In this document: positions 25,901 through 33,730 of the stretch, piece by piece
Layout: each line of letters opens with the position of its first letter
How positions within the stretch are numbered: the first letter of the stretch is position 1
Source: Chitinispirillaceae bacterium
GTDB lineage: Bacteria > Fibrobacterota > Chitinivibrionia > Chitinivibrionales > Chitinispirillaceae
Reading direction: 5' to 3'
Assembly (NCBI GenBank): GCA_016929595.1
Contig: JAFGIN010000027.1
Coordinates: forward strand, 1-64,000
DNA length: 64,000 bases
Position numbers and translations under genes: made by a program
Notes under the pieces: generated by a model
What the model was told of the DNA's origin: nothing
What the model saw: the letters and a program-made list of their open reading frames with translations, nothing else
Database searches by the model: none

Positions 25901-26106
25901 GATTAGCGCCGCTTCTGATTTCTCATGGAATAGGTGCAGAAGTGCAACGACCACTGGCAATTGTAGTTACATCAGGACTTATCTCATCGACACTGCTCAC
26001 ACTGCTTTTGAAACCGGTGATGTACCACCTGCTCGAAGGAAATACGAGCAAAAAAGAAGATGCCTTTCGATCAGTACCGGAGAAAGGGGGGAATGCTGCA
26101 ATTTAA
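22963..26106 (+). CDS. Heavy-metal efflux RND transporter (CusA/CzcA family)
   Basis: Inner-membrane proton-driven pump of 1047 residues, the normal length of the HME-RND family. Twelve membrane helices are expected: one at the N-terminus, six at about 330-520 and five at about 865-1030. The proton-relay helix reads AIGMLCDGAIVMVEN, keeping the key Asp and Glu. This mixes features of the divalent (DG-A-V) and monovalent (AIG) metal subgroups, so substrate assignment is uncertain. The opening helix and the QYRALPTDAFPDISPVMV motif are family signatures. CAGGAGC precedes the ATG. Order in the operon: TolC, adaptor, pump, His-rich lipoprotein. Confidence 0.95.
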   Translation: MIEKIIETALRNKYIVLFATLGLIAFGVYQYRALPTDAFPDISPVMVPVFTDAEGMAPEEVERLITIPVESSLNGLPDVKELKSTSAFGMNVIYVYFEDHVDIYAARQLVAERLAAAASELPALHSPPALGPISTGLGEVFMYNLTIKKGADTQGKPPLTYLREINDWLVKFQIQAVPGITDVLSMGGNVLQYQIELDPYALNQFSLSLSDVVKALSANNRNAGGQFLVLGSEEYLVRGIGLADKLDDIRTIRVATAEDVPVTLEQIANVNYGAEIRRGVVTRNGEEEVVSGIVLKLIGENTSEVIAALKKQIPVIQSSLPEGIRFEPFYDQGELVRKATSTLETSLLIGGTLVLMTLLLLLGDIRSALIVAVSLPVAALVAVLGMKAAGLSANLMTLGGIAVAIGMLCDGAIVMVENIHRHLGDPALSDRSKVSVVTNAALEVARPIVFSLSIVVIVFLPVFTLQGVEGKMFLPMASTVIFSIIGAILVAVVLSPVLSLLFLKHKSVPEGKLFTILQRLYKSILTIALRYKKTVIVSTLVAFGLSIALLFRIGTEFVPTLEEGTLVVGVNLAPSSSLEKNVKAIMKAEKMLMEFDEVTETVSKTGRPEAGGHPHPVNYALIQVKMKPQSQWKNYNSKEQIIAAMEAQLKSIPGIQLNFTQPIQHLFDDLITGTRSQLAIKLFGTDLNVLESRANEIKNEIQNINGLVDLSTEQSFGQPQLQIVADRKACARYGVDVEDVLEVVELAIGGEVVDQVYVSNRRFDLFVRYKQEYRDDPLAIEQLLVSTAKGNRIPLSQIARIEEKLGPLQINREKNQRRWMIQANIRGRDMGSVVSEIQKTVKEKITLPAGYYLEYGGQFENQQRAMKRLLLIIPVALSLVILMLYLAFHSVKSAVLVMLSVPLSIIGGIIGLYFSGEYLSVPAAIGFIALFGIAIQDAMVMVTCIDQLRNDGEALDTAVVKGAQLRLRSVLMTSITTLLGLAPLLISHGIGAEVQRPLAIVVTSGLISSTLLTLLLKPVMYHLLEGNTSKKEDAFRSVPEKGGNAAI

Positions 26107-26170
26107 AGTGTAAATGAGCTAATTATGTCAACATAAAAATGTCTTTTTAACGTATCAGAAAGGAAATCAA

Positions 26171-26341
26171 ATGAAAAAGTTCTCCTTAATCATAGTGCTG
26201 GTGATCTTTGGTATTACAGTAATCAGTACTGGATGTCAGAAGAAAAACAGTGCAGCCAAAACCAAGCCGGCAACCGAACACAGCGAGCATGATGGTCATG
26301 ACCACAGTAGTCATAGTAAAGATGATGGTCATGGACATTAA
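26171..26341 (+). CDS. 56-residue His-rich lipoprotein of the metal-efflux operon
   Basis: A small gene beginning with AAAGGAAAT-6-ATG and encoding a signal peptide (FSLIIVLVIFGITVIS) with lipobox STGC (Cys22), then a hydrophilic tail rich in His: HSEHDGHDHSSHSKDDGHGH at the end. The composition parallels the His arms of the adaptor, so it is probably an anchored periplasmic or surface metal buffer or delivery factor for the pump. It lies 64 bases after the pump gene on the same strand. No larger domain is possible. Standard gene callers may miss it because of its size. Confidence 0.8.
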   Translation: MKKFSLIIVLVIFGITVISTGCQKKNSAAKTKPATEHSEHDGHDHSSHSKDDGHGH

Positions 26342-26360
26342 TATTTAAAAAAGAATGGTA

Positions 26361-26393
26361 AGCAGAACCGGACTGAATTCCATCGGTTCTGCT
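26361..26393 (+). terminator. Terminator-like hairpin after the metal-efflux operon
   Basis: AGCAGAACCG and CGGTTCTGCT form a perfect 10-bp stem with a 13-base loop, 20 bases after the stop of the His-rich lipoprotein gene. The following sequence (CTATTCG) lacks a U-run, so termination efficiency is uncertain. Confidence 0.5.
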
Positions 26394-26698
26394 CTATTCG
26401 CTTGAAGGAGCGTAGTATAAAACATCGGCACCGTATTTATTCTTTGTCGTGCTTATCGGAAATCAGACTTTTGCCCGAAGTATAATAGTAATAATGTTGC
26501 GCCGTAATAATTTCGTTAAGGTCTGCCTCACCTTTCTTTTCACCATCTTAAAAGATTTCTGGTGATAATTCCCGTTTATCACCTCATGATCATAATTTCA
26601 GTAAAATAACGTTGCTGGCGTTCTATTAATCGCATCACACTTTCTGCATAAAAGCAGCGATGAATATAAGGAAAGCTGAGGATGAATTCCAGAGATGT

Positions 26699-26812
26699 GT
26701 GAATTGTGAATTGTGAATTGTGAAATGAAGAAAGACCTCCATGTTCCTAATTTCCCCTTCACTCTTCACCTTTCCTCCTTCACCTTTCCTCCTTCATCCT
26801 TCATCCTTCCTC
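26699..26812. repeat. Simple-repeat island (GTGAATT / TTCACCTTTCCTCC)
   Basis: The left part is three to four copies of GTGAATT. The right part (from about 26757) has two copies of TTCACCTTTCCTCC and then TTCATCC repeats, so GTGAA-type words on the left face TTCAC-type words on the right. It ends in CGGCCCCGACTCTAAAATG, similar to the boundary of the element at 7127-7272 (CGACCCCGACTTCAAAATG). Confidence 0.6.
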
Positions 26813-26844
26813 GGCCCCGACTCTAAAATGTAACCTGCGCATAG

Positions 26845-29133
26845 TCATCTTTTAACAAATGTAATACTGTACATACCGGCTCTTAAAACATATACCCCGT
26901 TTTCCAGCTTGCTGATATCAATTGATTCAGAGATTTTCTGATTGTGAACGGTTTTTCCGAGTAGATTTAATATATACACTGGCTGCTCCTTCGCAAATTT
27001 CGCAATTGTATTGCTCAGCTGTAGTGTCGAACCCCGTTTTACAACAGTTATTTGTTCATTTACAGAACTCTTAGTATGCCGTAAATCTACGACAGGGGTC
27101 AGGGGCAACTCTGTCCCCTTGACATAAAGATCGTGAATACTAAGTACTCCCCCATCTGTTCGGTTATTAACAATAACGATGGTTACTGGTACAGAACTGA
27201 CTAACTCCGGAATGGTTGATGTCAGGTTGAGTTCATGTGCACCACTTTCATATTCAGAAGGAGAATTCCATGTTTTTTCGGTACCATTGGGACCGTAGCT
27301 AACTTTTAAACTCCTTCCTCCTGTAGCGTAGAAACGAATTTTCAGTTCTTCAAGCGATCTGAGGGTTAATGTCATCGATCCAGTTCCCTTATTAAGGCGT
27401 AATGCACCCCTTGAATATGAAACTCCGTTATCGGATTTGGACTCATCAAAGTATTCAGGCTCCACCTTTCCATTTGTAAATTTTACAAAATTCAGGGTTA
27501 CCGTACTCTGCTGAAATGTATACCAGTCCGCAAGTATACTGCCTGCAATTTTGATACTTATTGATGAAGAAAGTGTAACTGCCGGTGTTCCACCTTCAGT
27601 TGTCACAGAGATAGAACCTTCCTTTAGAGGTTTTCCTGTAATTGTAAGTGTTTTTGCGGTACTGTTTTTTGATGCTGATAACCCCTGGGGCAGTTCGTTG
27701 TATTTAACATCTGTAGCAGCACCGCCCCAGGTGAACACGATCGGTGTAATTTCCTTTCCGGAATCCACAGACTGTGACGCAGCTGAAACAACCAGAGATG
27801 GCAGCGATGGATCGGTCACAGTGATGGTAACCGGTGAAGATATGGTAACAGCTCCACTGTTATCGGTTGCTTTTGCTGTAACAGTGTGAGCTCCATGACC
27901 GGCATCGGTCCATGTAAAGGAGAATGGTGAAGAGTTATCACTTCCAAGGAGCCCTGTTCCATCAAAGAATTCCACTTTGGATATTGTACCATCCTTATCA
28001 CTTGCATTGGCACTGATTACAATAGATGCAGTCGTAACTAAAACAGCATTATTCGCAGGAGCTGTGATTGTAACGGTGGGCGATTCGTTGACTGGACCTC
28101 CGCATGATGAACAACCGCCTGGTGATGTCAGTTTTGCACCGGCACATGATTTGACAGGAGTTACAATCGTTGATGGATTGGCAACAGTGATGGTATATGG
28201 TGGCGTAAATGCGGTCTTCTTTGTAATATCACTTGCACCATAGTTGTTATATGCTCTGATTGCCGTATAATCGCCATCATATTCATCGATCGGTACTTTT
28301 TGTTTATCAAAATAGTTACCAACAGCATGAACATCAGCTTTATACCCTGCACGGATACAGTTGTTGGAGACACTGCTTGAAAACAGGCAGTTTACCATAT
28401 GAAGTTTTCCAAAGCGCATGCGGGGCATCCTTTCCCGGCATCCCTCTGCCCACCAGCAGTAATAAAATGTTACGTTAAGATGGCCTTCATCTCCATTAGC
28501 ATTATCAGAGGAACCGATAAGGTTTGAATACCGGTGATCACCAGATCCCCCTGAGCCTCCGGCTTTGGGCGGTTTCTCATAACCGAATGTACACCAGGTG
28601 ACAGAAATAAAGTCAGACTTGTTTTTAATGTCAAAATTTCCATCCATACCATCATGAAACTCGCAATGATCAACCCAGAAATTCTGACAATCATCAATAC
28701 AGAGGTTATCGTATCCATCATTATCGTAAGCACCAGGACCTTCAAATACCAGATTCCGCATGATAAAATTTTTACTCCGTTTGATGTACATGATACCTGA
28801 GCCATCTTTTGACATGTCACTGGAGATCATTCGTGATCCGGCCAGGCCGATAATCGTTTTCCCTGTCTGATCCTGAATCGTTAAACGTCCGCCGGCAGGG
28901 ATTGTTATTTTACCACTGATATGAACTACTTTAACCGTAGCGGAGGTGAGGGCACTTTTAAGCGCACCATAATCTGATACAACAGTTGCTGATGTGTTTC
29001 CACCACCAGTGACTCCACCATTTTGTGTTACCCACCCCACAGGCTTGCATAAATCCTGAGCAGATACATGTACATACGCTACTACTGAGATCATTAGGAT
29101 ATGCACGAACAGTTGTAGTTTTATTCTCTTCAT
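26845..29133 (-). CDS. Secreted pectate lyase (PL1) with Ig-like domain and secretion tail
   Basis: Cleaves de-esterified homogalacturonan by beta-elimination, normally with calcium. The 762-residue product has a signal peptide (1-25) and a PL1 beta-helix (about 30-330). Hallmarks: WVDHCEF (153-159), DGNFDIKNKSDFISVTWC, and RMPRMRFGKLH (235-245), which contains the catalytic Arg240 of the RxPxxR motif. A bacterial Ig-like domain (about 350-440, VTITAPANNAVL), a putative second beta-sandwich (445-530) and a carbohydrate-binding-like beta-sandwich (about 535-670) follow. The end (LQLSNTIAKFAK, VYILNLLGKTVHNQKI, NGVYVLRAG, ITFVKR) fits a type IX sorting domain. It lies 82 bases downstream of the second DUF2341 gene on the same strand, mirroring the pectinesterase arrangement. 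Confidence 0.93.
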   Translation of the reverse strand: MKRIKLQLFVHILMISVVAYVHVSAQDLCKPVGWVTQNGGVTGGGNTSATVVSDYGALKSALTSATVKVVHISGKITIPAGGRLTIQDQTGKTIIGLAGSRMISSDMSKDGSGIMYIKRSKNFIMRNLVFEGPGAYDNDGYDNLCIDDCQNFWVDHCEFHDGMDGNFDIKNKSDFISVTWCTFGYEKPPKAGGSGGSGDHRYSNLIGSSDNANGDEGHLNVTFYYCWWAEGCRERMPRMRFGKLHMVNCLFSSSVSNNCIRAGYKADVHAVGNYFDKQKVPIDEYDGDYTAIRAYNNYGASDITKKTAFTPPYTITVANPSTIVTPVKSCAGAKLTSPGGCSSCGGPVNESPTVTITAPANNAVLVTTASIVISANASDKDGTISKVEFFDGTGLLGSDNSSPFSFTWTDAGHGAHTVTAKATDNSGAVTISSPVTITVTDPSLPSLVVSAASQSVDSGKEITPIVFTWGGAATDVKYNELPQGLSASKNSTAKTLTITGKPLKEGSISVTTEGGTPAVTLSSSISIKIAGSILADWYTFQQSTVTLNFVKFTNGKVEPEYFDESKSDNGVSYSRGALRLNKGTGSMTLTLRSLEELKIRFYATGGRSLKVSYGPNGTEKTWNSPSEYESGAHELNLTSTIPELVSSVPVTIVIVNNRTDGGVLSIHDLYVKGTELPLTPVVDLRHTKSSVNEQITVVKRGSTLQLSNTIAKFAKEQPVYILNLLGKTVHNQKISESIDISKLENGVYVLRAGMYSITFVKR

Positions 29134-29215
29134 TTCGAACCCCCTCGAAGATTGAATGGCGATATTTTTGAAAAAAACTATATATGTTATGATATTTCAG
29201 AATATGTGCACCAAG

Positions 29216-30880
29216 TCACCGATTTCTCTCAAAAGAAACAGCGTTCTGGTTTTCCCGCTGCGTATGGTAACTTGCCTTAATCCATGGATCAGACAATTGC
29301 CTGTCATAAACTCTGAACTCATCGAGCACTCCTGAGAACCAGCCGGTATCTTGTGGCAGACACCCAAGACGAAGCACTGATGCAAGCACGTTTCCGATCC
29401 CATCGGAACTTTCCTGCGAAAAGGTACCTGCAAGGGAATCATTGACATAAATATAGTGTGATGAGCCTTTTCTTACGGCACTGATCAGTGACCATGTGTT
29501 ATAAGCGACAGGGGAAAAGCAGGTATCCATCTCTCCATTGGGTGTCAATCCGTATACCCCCCATCCTTTTTCCTTATCAATTAAAAGACCGTAATATCCG
29601 TTTTGCAGGCTGAAAACACCCTGGCTTCCTGTATTTTTATCGGATGATGGTTTTACCCATATAGTAAATGCAAATGAAGCATTTTCAGCATCAGAGTTAG
29701 TATTGCTTTCCAAAAAATTAAACTCGATGCGTTGAGAATCCTCTTCAAATTCCTGCGAACGTCCGATAATGCCGAAAATATCGTTTGCCCCATCCATTTC
29801 AGCAGGTATCCCACCGATATTATTTACGGTCGCATCAGCTTGCTCAGTACCTCCTGACTTGCCCAGATGCCATACACCTTTGTAACCGTAAGCCGTATCA
29901 AAAACCGTGGTGGGACTTGAAACTGATGATGCTTTCTGATTACCCCAGTAACAATAAAGCGTATGTTGCGGTTTACTTCCTGTAAGAGTATCGATCAGAA
30001 TCCAGATTGCAGCAAAGGAATTTGTGCTATCCCACCATTCAGTTTCAAAAGGAACAGGACGACCACGAGCGTTAACAACCCTTAAATCGGTGCCATTTTT
30101 CTTTGCAGTTGAGAAGTCAAAATTGGTAGCATCAAGTCTCAGTAGAAGAGGAAAATTGATAAGCGTCTCTGATTGTTCAAGCCCGGCAGCCTGACTGTTT
30201 ATTGTCAACACTCCATTATGATTCCACTCTGAAAACAACCCGATTCTGACAGTATCATTCGATTTAATTGTCACTGAATCAAGATCCTGGGGTTCTATTG
30301 ATGGATCCATGGAAAAAATACGGAAAGCATACTTTGCTGGCGGAAGGTCGGTAATAGAGTATCGCCCGGATTGCGAGTCGACAGGAGCCAGACGTTCCAT
30401 TCCATAGACCTGAACGGAATACCTGACATTTTTTGAAAGAAGAGCAGCATCCAGCACACCATTTACAACACCGACTGGTTCAGTATTCAGTACTCCTATG
30501 TTTTGTAAGTCGCCATTATCGATTCGACTCCTGACAACAACCCCCTGCTTTAAGATCGTATCCAGTACTTCAATAGTATAATTCCCTGCAATCAAATCGG
30601 AAACAATTACCGATCCATCCACACCTGTAAATGTATCCAGAACAGAACCAGTGCCATCAGCATCAGTAATGTTTCCTGAAGATGAGCAGTAATCATTAAA
30701 ACGGATGCGGACAGTTGCATTTTGAACGGCAGTACCGTCAGCATATTTGACCATTGCAGTAAAGCCATTCGTTGTAGTTGAACCCGAACCCCCGGCAATC
30801 TGCTGAGTGCAGGTTGTATGTAGTACAAAAACAAGTAGAAGAACCGATATTAATTTACTATACATATTTTTTATCTTCAT
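29216..30880 (-). CDS. DUF2341/LamG surface (lipo)protein, second copy
   Basis: A 554-residue paralogue of the gene at 8495-10129, with the same order: signal peptide (SVLLLVFVLHTTC; Cys24-25 region is a possible lipidation site without a perfect lipobox), carboxypeptidase-regulatory-like domain (about 40-110, VIVSDLIAGNYTIEV), a second short beta-sandwich (about 150-190, YSITDLPPAKYAFRI), DUF2341 (about 225-340) and a LamG-type lectin fold to the end (FTIWVKP, LDEFRVYDR). The true ATG at 30880 overlaps the TIGR02147 stop in the four-base ATGA form, so the pair is translationally coupled. A longer frame reaching 30964 runs inside the upstream gene and is rejected. The pectate lyase follows. 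Confidence 0.87.
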   Translation of the reverse strand: MKIKNMYSKLISVLLLVFVLHTTCTQQIAGGSGSTTTNGFTAMVKYADGTAVQNATVRIRFNDYCSSSGNITDADGTGSVLDTFTGVDGSVIVSDLIAGNYTIEVLDTILKQGVVVRSRIDNGDLQNIGVLNTEPVGVVNGVLDAALLSKNVRYSVQVYGMERLAPVDSQSGRYSITDLPPAKYAFRIFSMDPSIEPQDLDSVTIKSNDTVRIGLFSEWNHNGVLTINSQAAGLEQSETLINFPLLLRLDATNFDFSTAKKNGTDLRVVNARGRPVPFETEWWDSTNSFAAIWILIDTLTGSKPQHTLYCYWGNQKASSVSSPTTVFDTAYGYKGVWHLGKSGGTEQADATVNNIGGIPAEMDGANDIFGIIGRSQEFEEDSQRIEFNFLESNTNSDAENASFAFTIWVKPSSDKNTGSQGVFSLQNGYYGLLIDKEKGWGVYGLTPNGEMDTCFSPVAYNTWSLISAVRKGSSHYIYVNDSLAGTFSQESSDGIGNVLASVLRLGCLPQDTGWFSGVLDEFRVYDRQLSDPWIKASYHTQRENQNAVSFERNR

Positions 30881-31713
30881 GGTTGTTGATCTGCGTTTAT
30901 GATGGTTTTTGATACAGGAAACAGTTGCAGGTTTACCTGAAATGCCCTGTCTACAGAGTGGCATGATGCTGCAATTTCAATGATCTCTCTTCGCAAGTCA
31001 GCAAGTGCCTCCCGGATACGGTTTACGCCTTCATTGTTAAGCGAAACTGTCACCGTAGAGATATCCCTTTCATCTTTTGGAACAGAATCAATAGCACTTG
31101 CTGCAAGGCTGCACGCCTCCTTTTGAAACGATCGTACCGCAATTGACTTCCATTTTTCACCTGTCGTGACAAAACGATCACTTAACCGGTAATGACCATT
31201 TTCATCCGGAATAACCATACCAAGATTACAAAGAATCTTTACCGCTTTTTTTGCTTCTGAAATTGAAATTGGAGGGTGAACAGTTTCTGAAAGCATTTGA
31301 TAATCATCTTTAAATTTAACAATATTCAGTATTTCACGAACAGCAGTATAATACCAGTGTTGATAAAATTCATAATGGGCAGAGTCAATCTGTTTTTCTG
31401 AAATTTCGCTGAAAGCAAGAATCTTTTCGAAATATAATTTTCGTTCCTCATTGTTTTTTGCTTTGCCGAAAGTTACAAGCAGCATGAAATATTCCTTCTG
31501 GCGAACACTCAAACCAAGAAACGATGCAACACACTCTGCTTTTCCGTTACTTACATGCCTCTTTCCCTGCAATATTTTTAAAACCAGGGCATGATCCACA
31601 CCAATTTTTCCGGCAATATACCGATAAGAATAATTCGAATTCTGTGCTTTCTTCTCATCATAGAAATCTTTGATATACTTCCGGTAATCATAATAGGTAT
31701 AAATTGATCTCAC
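30877..31713 (-). CDS. TIGR02147 family HTH/DUF4423 protein, second copy
   Basis: A 278-residue paralogue of the 7654-8511 product. The N-terminal signature YTYYDYRKYIKDFYDEKK is followed by an XRE-like helix-turn-helix (SYRYIAGKIGVDHALVLKIL, then QGKRHVS), and then the DUF4423 region (HYEFYQHWYYTAVREILN). There is no membrane segment. The start codon is GTG at 31713 with only a weak ribosome site, as in the other copy. Coupled by ATGA to the DUF2341 lipoprotein gene. The upstream region holds repeated GGTGACA motifs that are candidate operators. Function unassigned; a regulator of the linked surface and pectin genes is the working inference. Confidence 0.9.
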   Translation of the reverse strand: MRSIYTYYDYRKYIKDFYDEKKAQNSNYSYRYIAGKIGVDHALVLKILQGKRHVSNGKAECVASFLGLSVRQKEYFMLLVTFGKAKNNEERKLYFEKILAFSEISEKQIDSAHYEFYQHWYYTAVREILNIVKFKDDYQMLSETVHPPISISEAKKAVKILCNLGMVIPDENGHYRLSDRFVTTGEKWKSIAVRSFQKEACSLAASAIDSVPKDERDISTVTVSLNNEGVNRIREALADLRREIIEIAASCHSVDRAFQVNLQLFPVSKTIINADQQP

Positions 31714-31789
31714 AATGATAACCCGATCTTGTATCCTGCCTGAATCCGATGAATTCCTGACACAGTTTCTTGTCTTTCACTCAAATAGA

Positions 31790-31851
31790 AGGTTCAGTTT
31801 GAGGTTTAGGTTGAAATAACCTGACAACACCATTTTCCTCAATCTAACCCC
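31790..31851. repeat. Degenerate GGTTYA-type repeat island
   Basis: GGTTCAGTTTGAGGTTTAGG on the left faces CCTCAATCTAACC on the right, the same word type and inverted layout as the clearer island at 44158-44228. Diverged. Confidence 0.45.
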
Positions 31852-31895
31852 CCATCATCTCTTTTTTAACAGAAAACAACCATACAATAGATGTT

Positions 31896-32074
31896 ACTGG
31901 TGACAAAATTATATCGATAATATACACTTTAAATTTTTATTTTTCAGAGTTATTTATGATAAGCCTCATTTTTAAGCATAAATTTGTATTTTATGTTATA
32001 GGCAGACAAGTAACTGGTGACATTTTTGTCACCTCTTTTCGATTTTTATTGTTTCCTCAATACCATCGGTCACC
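31896..32074. promoter_or_regulatory. Cluster of GGTGACA motifs upstream of TIGR02147 (copy 2)
   Basis: ACTGGTGACA occurs at 31896-31905 and 32013-32022. The second is part of a perfect palindrome GGTGACA-TTTT-TGTCACC (32016-32033). A third related site GGTCACCAAATTTTG lies at 32068-32082. Spaced repeats of a palindromic word upstream of an HTH regulator suggest operators, though recA on the other side could also be the target. Confidence 0.45.
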
Positions 32075-32133
32075 AAATTTTGTACGGTCGTGAAGAGTCT
32101 GTTTTGCATTTGAAACGGTAACATTTCCATGAA

Positions 32134-32155
32134 GTATGCTAGTATACCTCATACT
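32134..32155. promoter_or_regulatory. Inverted repeat in the recA upstream region
   Basis: GTATGCTAGTATAC (32134-32147) is complementary to itself at 12 of 14 positions, and AGTATG (32133-32138) also pairs with CATACT (32150-32155). It could be a LexA-type site, since recA is the classical target, but it does not match the Escherichia, Bacillus or published Fibrobacter boxes as remembered. It lies 305 bases from the recA start, which weakens the case. Confidence 0.3.
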
Positions 32156-32459
32156 ACAAATCTGTCGACACAACAGAGGTCTTTGGGAACTTACCCCCAC
32201 CCAAAACTCCCGTCAGTGCCGGTTGAACCAACCTGCATTTCGTAGATACTCTACCAGACCGGCTACTGTGAAAAAACCAGAAGAACATTGTTGAAGAATT
32301 TTGTAATAACACACCAAAAAGAGATTAAAAATGGTACAAAAACCTCTCAAATGCTTTCATCACCCCCATGCCAAATCGTATCTTTACTTACTACTTACAA
32401 TAATATTGTATATTAGAGATTTTATAGAATTTTTGATGTCACTCACGGAAGGATGCTTC

Positions 32460-33539
32460 ATGGCCAAGAAAAGCGTTGTTATTGAAGAAGAAAGCAAGGG
32501 CAGAAACGCAGCTCTGGAACAAGCTGTCAGCCAGATCGAGAAAAACCATGGAAAAGGCTCGATTATGAGGCTGGGAACATCGAGTCTTGATGTGGATATT
32601 CCGGTTATCTCTTCAGGATCACTTTCGCTCGATATTGCACTGGGTGTAGGCGGGTTCCCCAAAGGCAGAATAATAGAAATTTATGGCCCGGAATCATCAG
32701 GAAAAACAACGCTGGCGCTTCATGCGATCGCCAACGCACAGAAAAAAGGTGGTATTGCGGTACTTATTGATGCGGAGTACGCATTTGATGCAGCTTACGC
32801 AAAAAACCTTGGAGTCGATATCGATAATCTTCTGGTCTCACAGCCCGATACCGGAGAACAGGCTCTTGAAATAGCAGATACCCTGGTCCGAAGCGGTGCG
32901 ATTGACATTATAGTAGTTGACAGTGTTGCAGCGCTTGTACCCGCTGCTGAAATTGAAGGTGAGATGGGTGACAGCCATGTCGGTTTGCAGGCACGTTTGA
33001 TGTCACAGGCACTTCGTAAGTTAACAGGTATTATTTCACGTTCAAAAACATGTCTCGTTTTTATCAACCAGTTACGTATGAAAATCGGAGTAATGTTTGG
33101 AAACCCCGAAACTACAACTGGCGGAAATGCTCTTAAATTTTATTCGTCAGTCCGAATCGATATACGCCGTATCGCAGCACTCAAGGATGGCGAAAATGTG
33201 ATAGGTAACCGCACAAGAGCCAAGGTGGTCAAAAACAAAGTTGCACCTCCATTCCGTGAAGCAGAATTCGATATCCTTTACGGAAAGGGTATATCGTTTG
33301 AAGGAGACGTGCTTGATCTCGGAGCCAGTATGAACATTGTTGATAAGAGCGGCTCATGGTTCTCCTATAAAGGTGAACGTATCGGTCAGGGAAGGGAGAA
33401 AGCCCGCGATTTTCTTATGGAAAACCGTGACATTCTCAACACAATCGAAAAACAGGTACGTGAAAAAGGTGCAACCCGCCGCGCAGTATCAGAATCCGGC
33501 GCATCAGATGAAAGTGTCGGCGTGGTCGAGGCGGAATAA
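32460..33539 (+). CDS. recA: Recombinase RecA
   Basis: ATP-dependent DNA strand-exchange protein and SOS co-protease, 359 residues. The ATG at 32460 is preceded by GGAAGGA; the frame can be extended to 32331 but that leader has no RecA homology. Walker A is GPESSGKT (76-83), Walker B is [10 protein letters not shown], loop L1 [18 protein letters not shown] and L2 [16 protein letters not shown] are intact, and an acidic C-terminus ends EAE. One unusual feature: the conserved EHALD segment reads EYAFD (Tyr107). Gene order recA-alaS on the same strand is separated by 191 bases containing repeat words. Confidence 0.97.
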   Translation: MAKKSVVIEEESKGRNAALEQAVSQIEKNHGKGSIMRLGTSSLDVDIPVISSGSLSLDIALGVGGFPKGRIIEIYGPESSGKTTLALHAIANAQKKGGIAVLIDAEYAFDAAYAKNLGVDIDNLLVSQPDTGEQALEIADTLVRSGAIDIIVVDSVAALVPAAEIEGEMGDSHVGLQARLMSQALRKLTGIISRSKTCLVFINQLRMKIGVMFGNPETTTGGNALKFYSSVRIDIRRIAALKDGENVIGNRTRAKVVKNKVAPPFREAEFDILYGKGISFEGDVLDLGASMNIVDKSGSWFSYKGERIGQGREKARDFLMENRDILNTIEKQVREKGATRRAVSESGASDESVGVVEAE

Positions 33540-33542
33540 TAG

Positions 33543-33640
33543 AAGACAGATGTCAGTAGTCAGAGGCAGCAGGTTGTAGACAGTTGTCAGTAATCAGTAC
33601 AGGTGCTTGGCCTCCATCAACTGTCCTCCGATCGCTGGCC
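33543..33640. repeat. Simple-repeat island between recA and alaS
   Basis: Left part: degenerate GTCAGTAGTCAG / GACAGTTGTCAG words. Right part: CAACTGTC (33617-33624 region), an exact complement of GACAGTTG. It has the same inverted layout as other islands in the window but different words. Non-coding. Confidence 0.45.
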
Positions 33641-33730
33641 ACTGTGGGAAGTCCTTTGTCCAACAGACAATTTGCATTAATATAAGATATCAATAACAAC
33701 CGTTTTTCCGGAAGAAAAAACAGCATAACT

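Larger units (their letters stand above)
26342..26844. other. Convergent intergenic region with hairpins and simple repeats
   Basis: 500 bases between the ends of the metal-efflux operon and the pectate lyase gene. It contains the terminator-like hairpin at 26361-26393, a TCACCA/TGGTGA hairpin near 26538-26563, and a simple-repeat island at 26699-26812. No plausible gene was seen. Confidence 0.6.
31714..32459. other. Divergent intergenic region between TIGR02147 and recA
   Basis: About 745 bases. Listed separately are a simple-repeat island (31790-31851), GGTGACA motifs (31896-32074) and an inverted repeat near recA (32134-32155). The frame from 32331 that leads into recA in phase has no ribosome site of its own and is taken as leader. 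No other gene is supported. Confidence 0.6.

Noticed and set aside
30881-30964. Extended start of the second DUF2341 gene
   Set aside because: The extension lies within the TIGR02147 gene in another frame, while the ATGA overlap start is followed at once by a signal peptide.
32331-32459. RecA start extended 43 codons upstream
   Set aside because: The leader has no RecA similarity, and GGAAGGA stands before the ATG at 32460.
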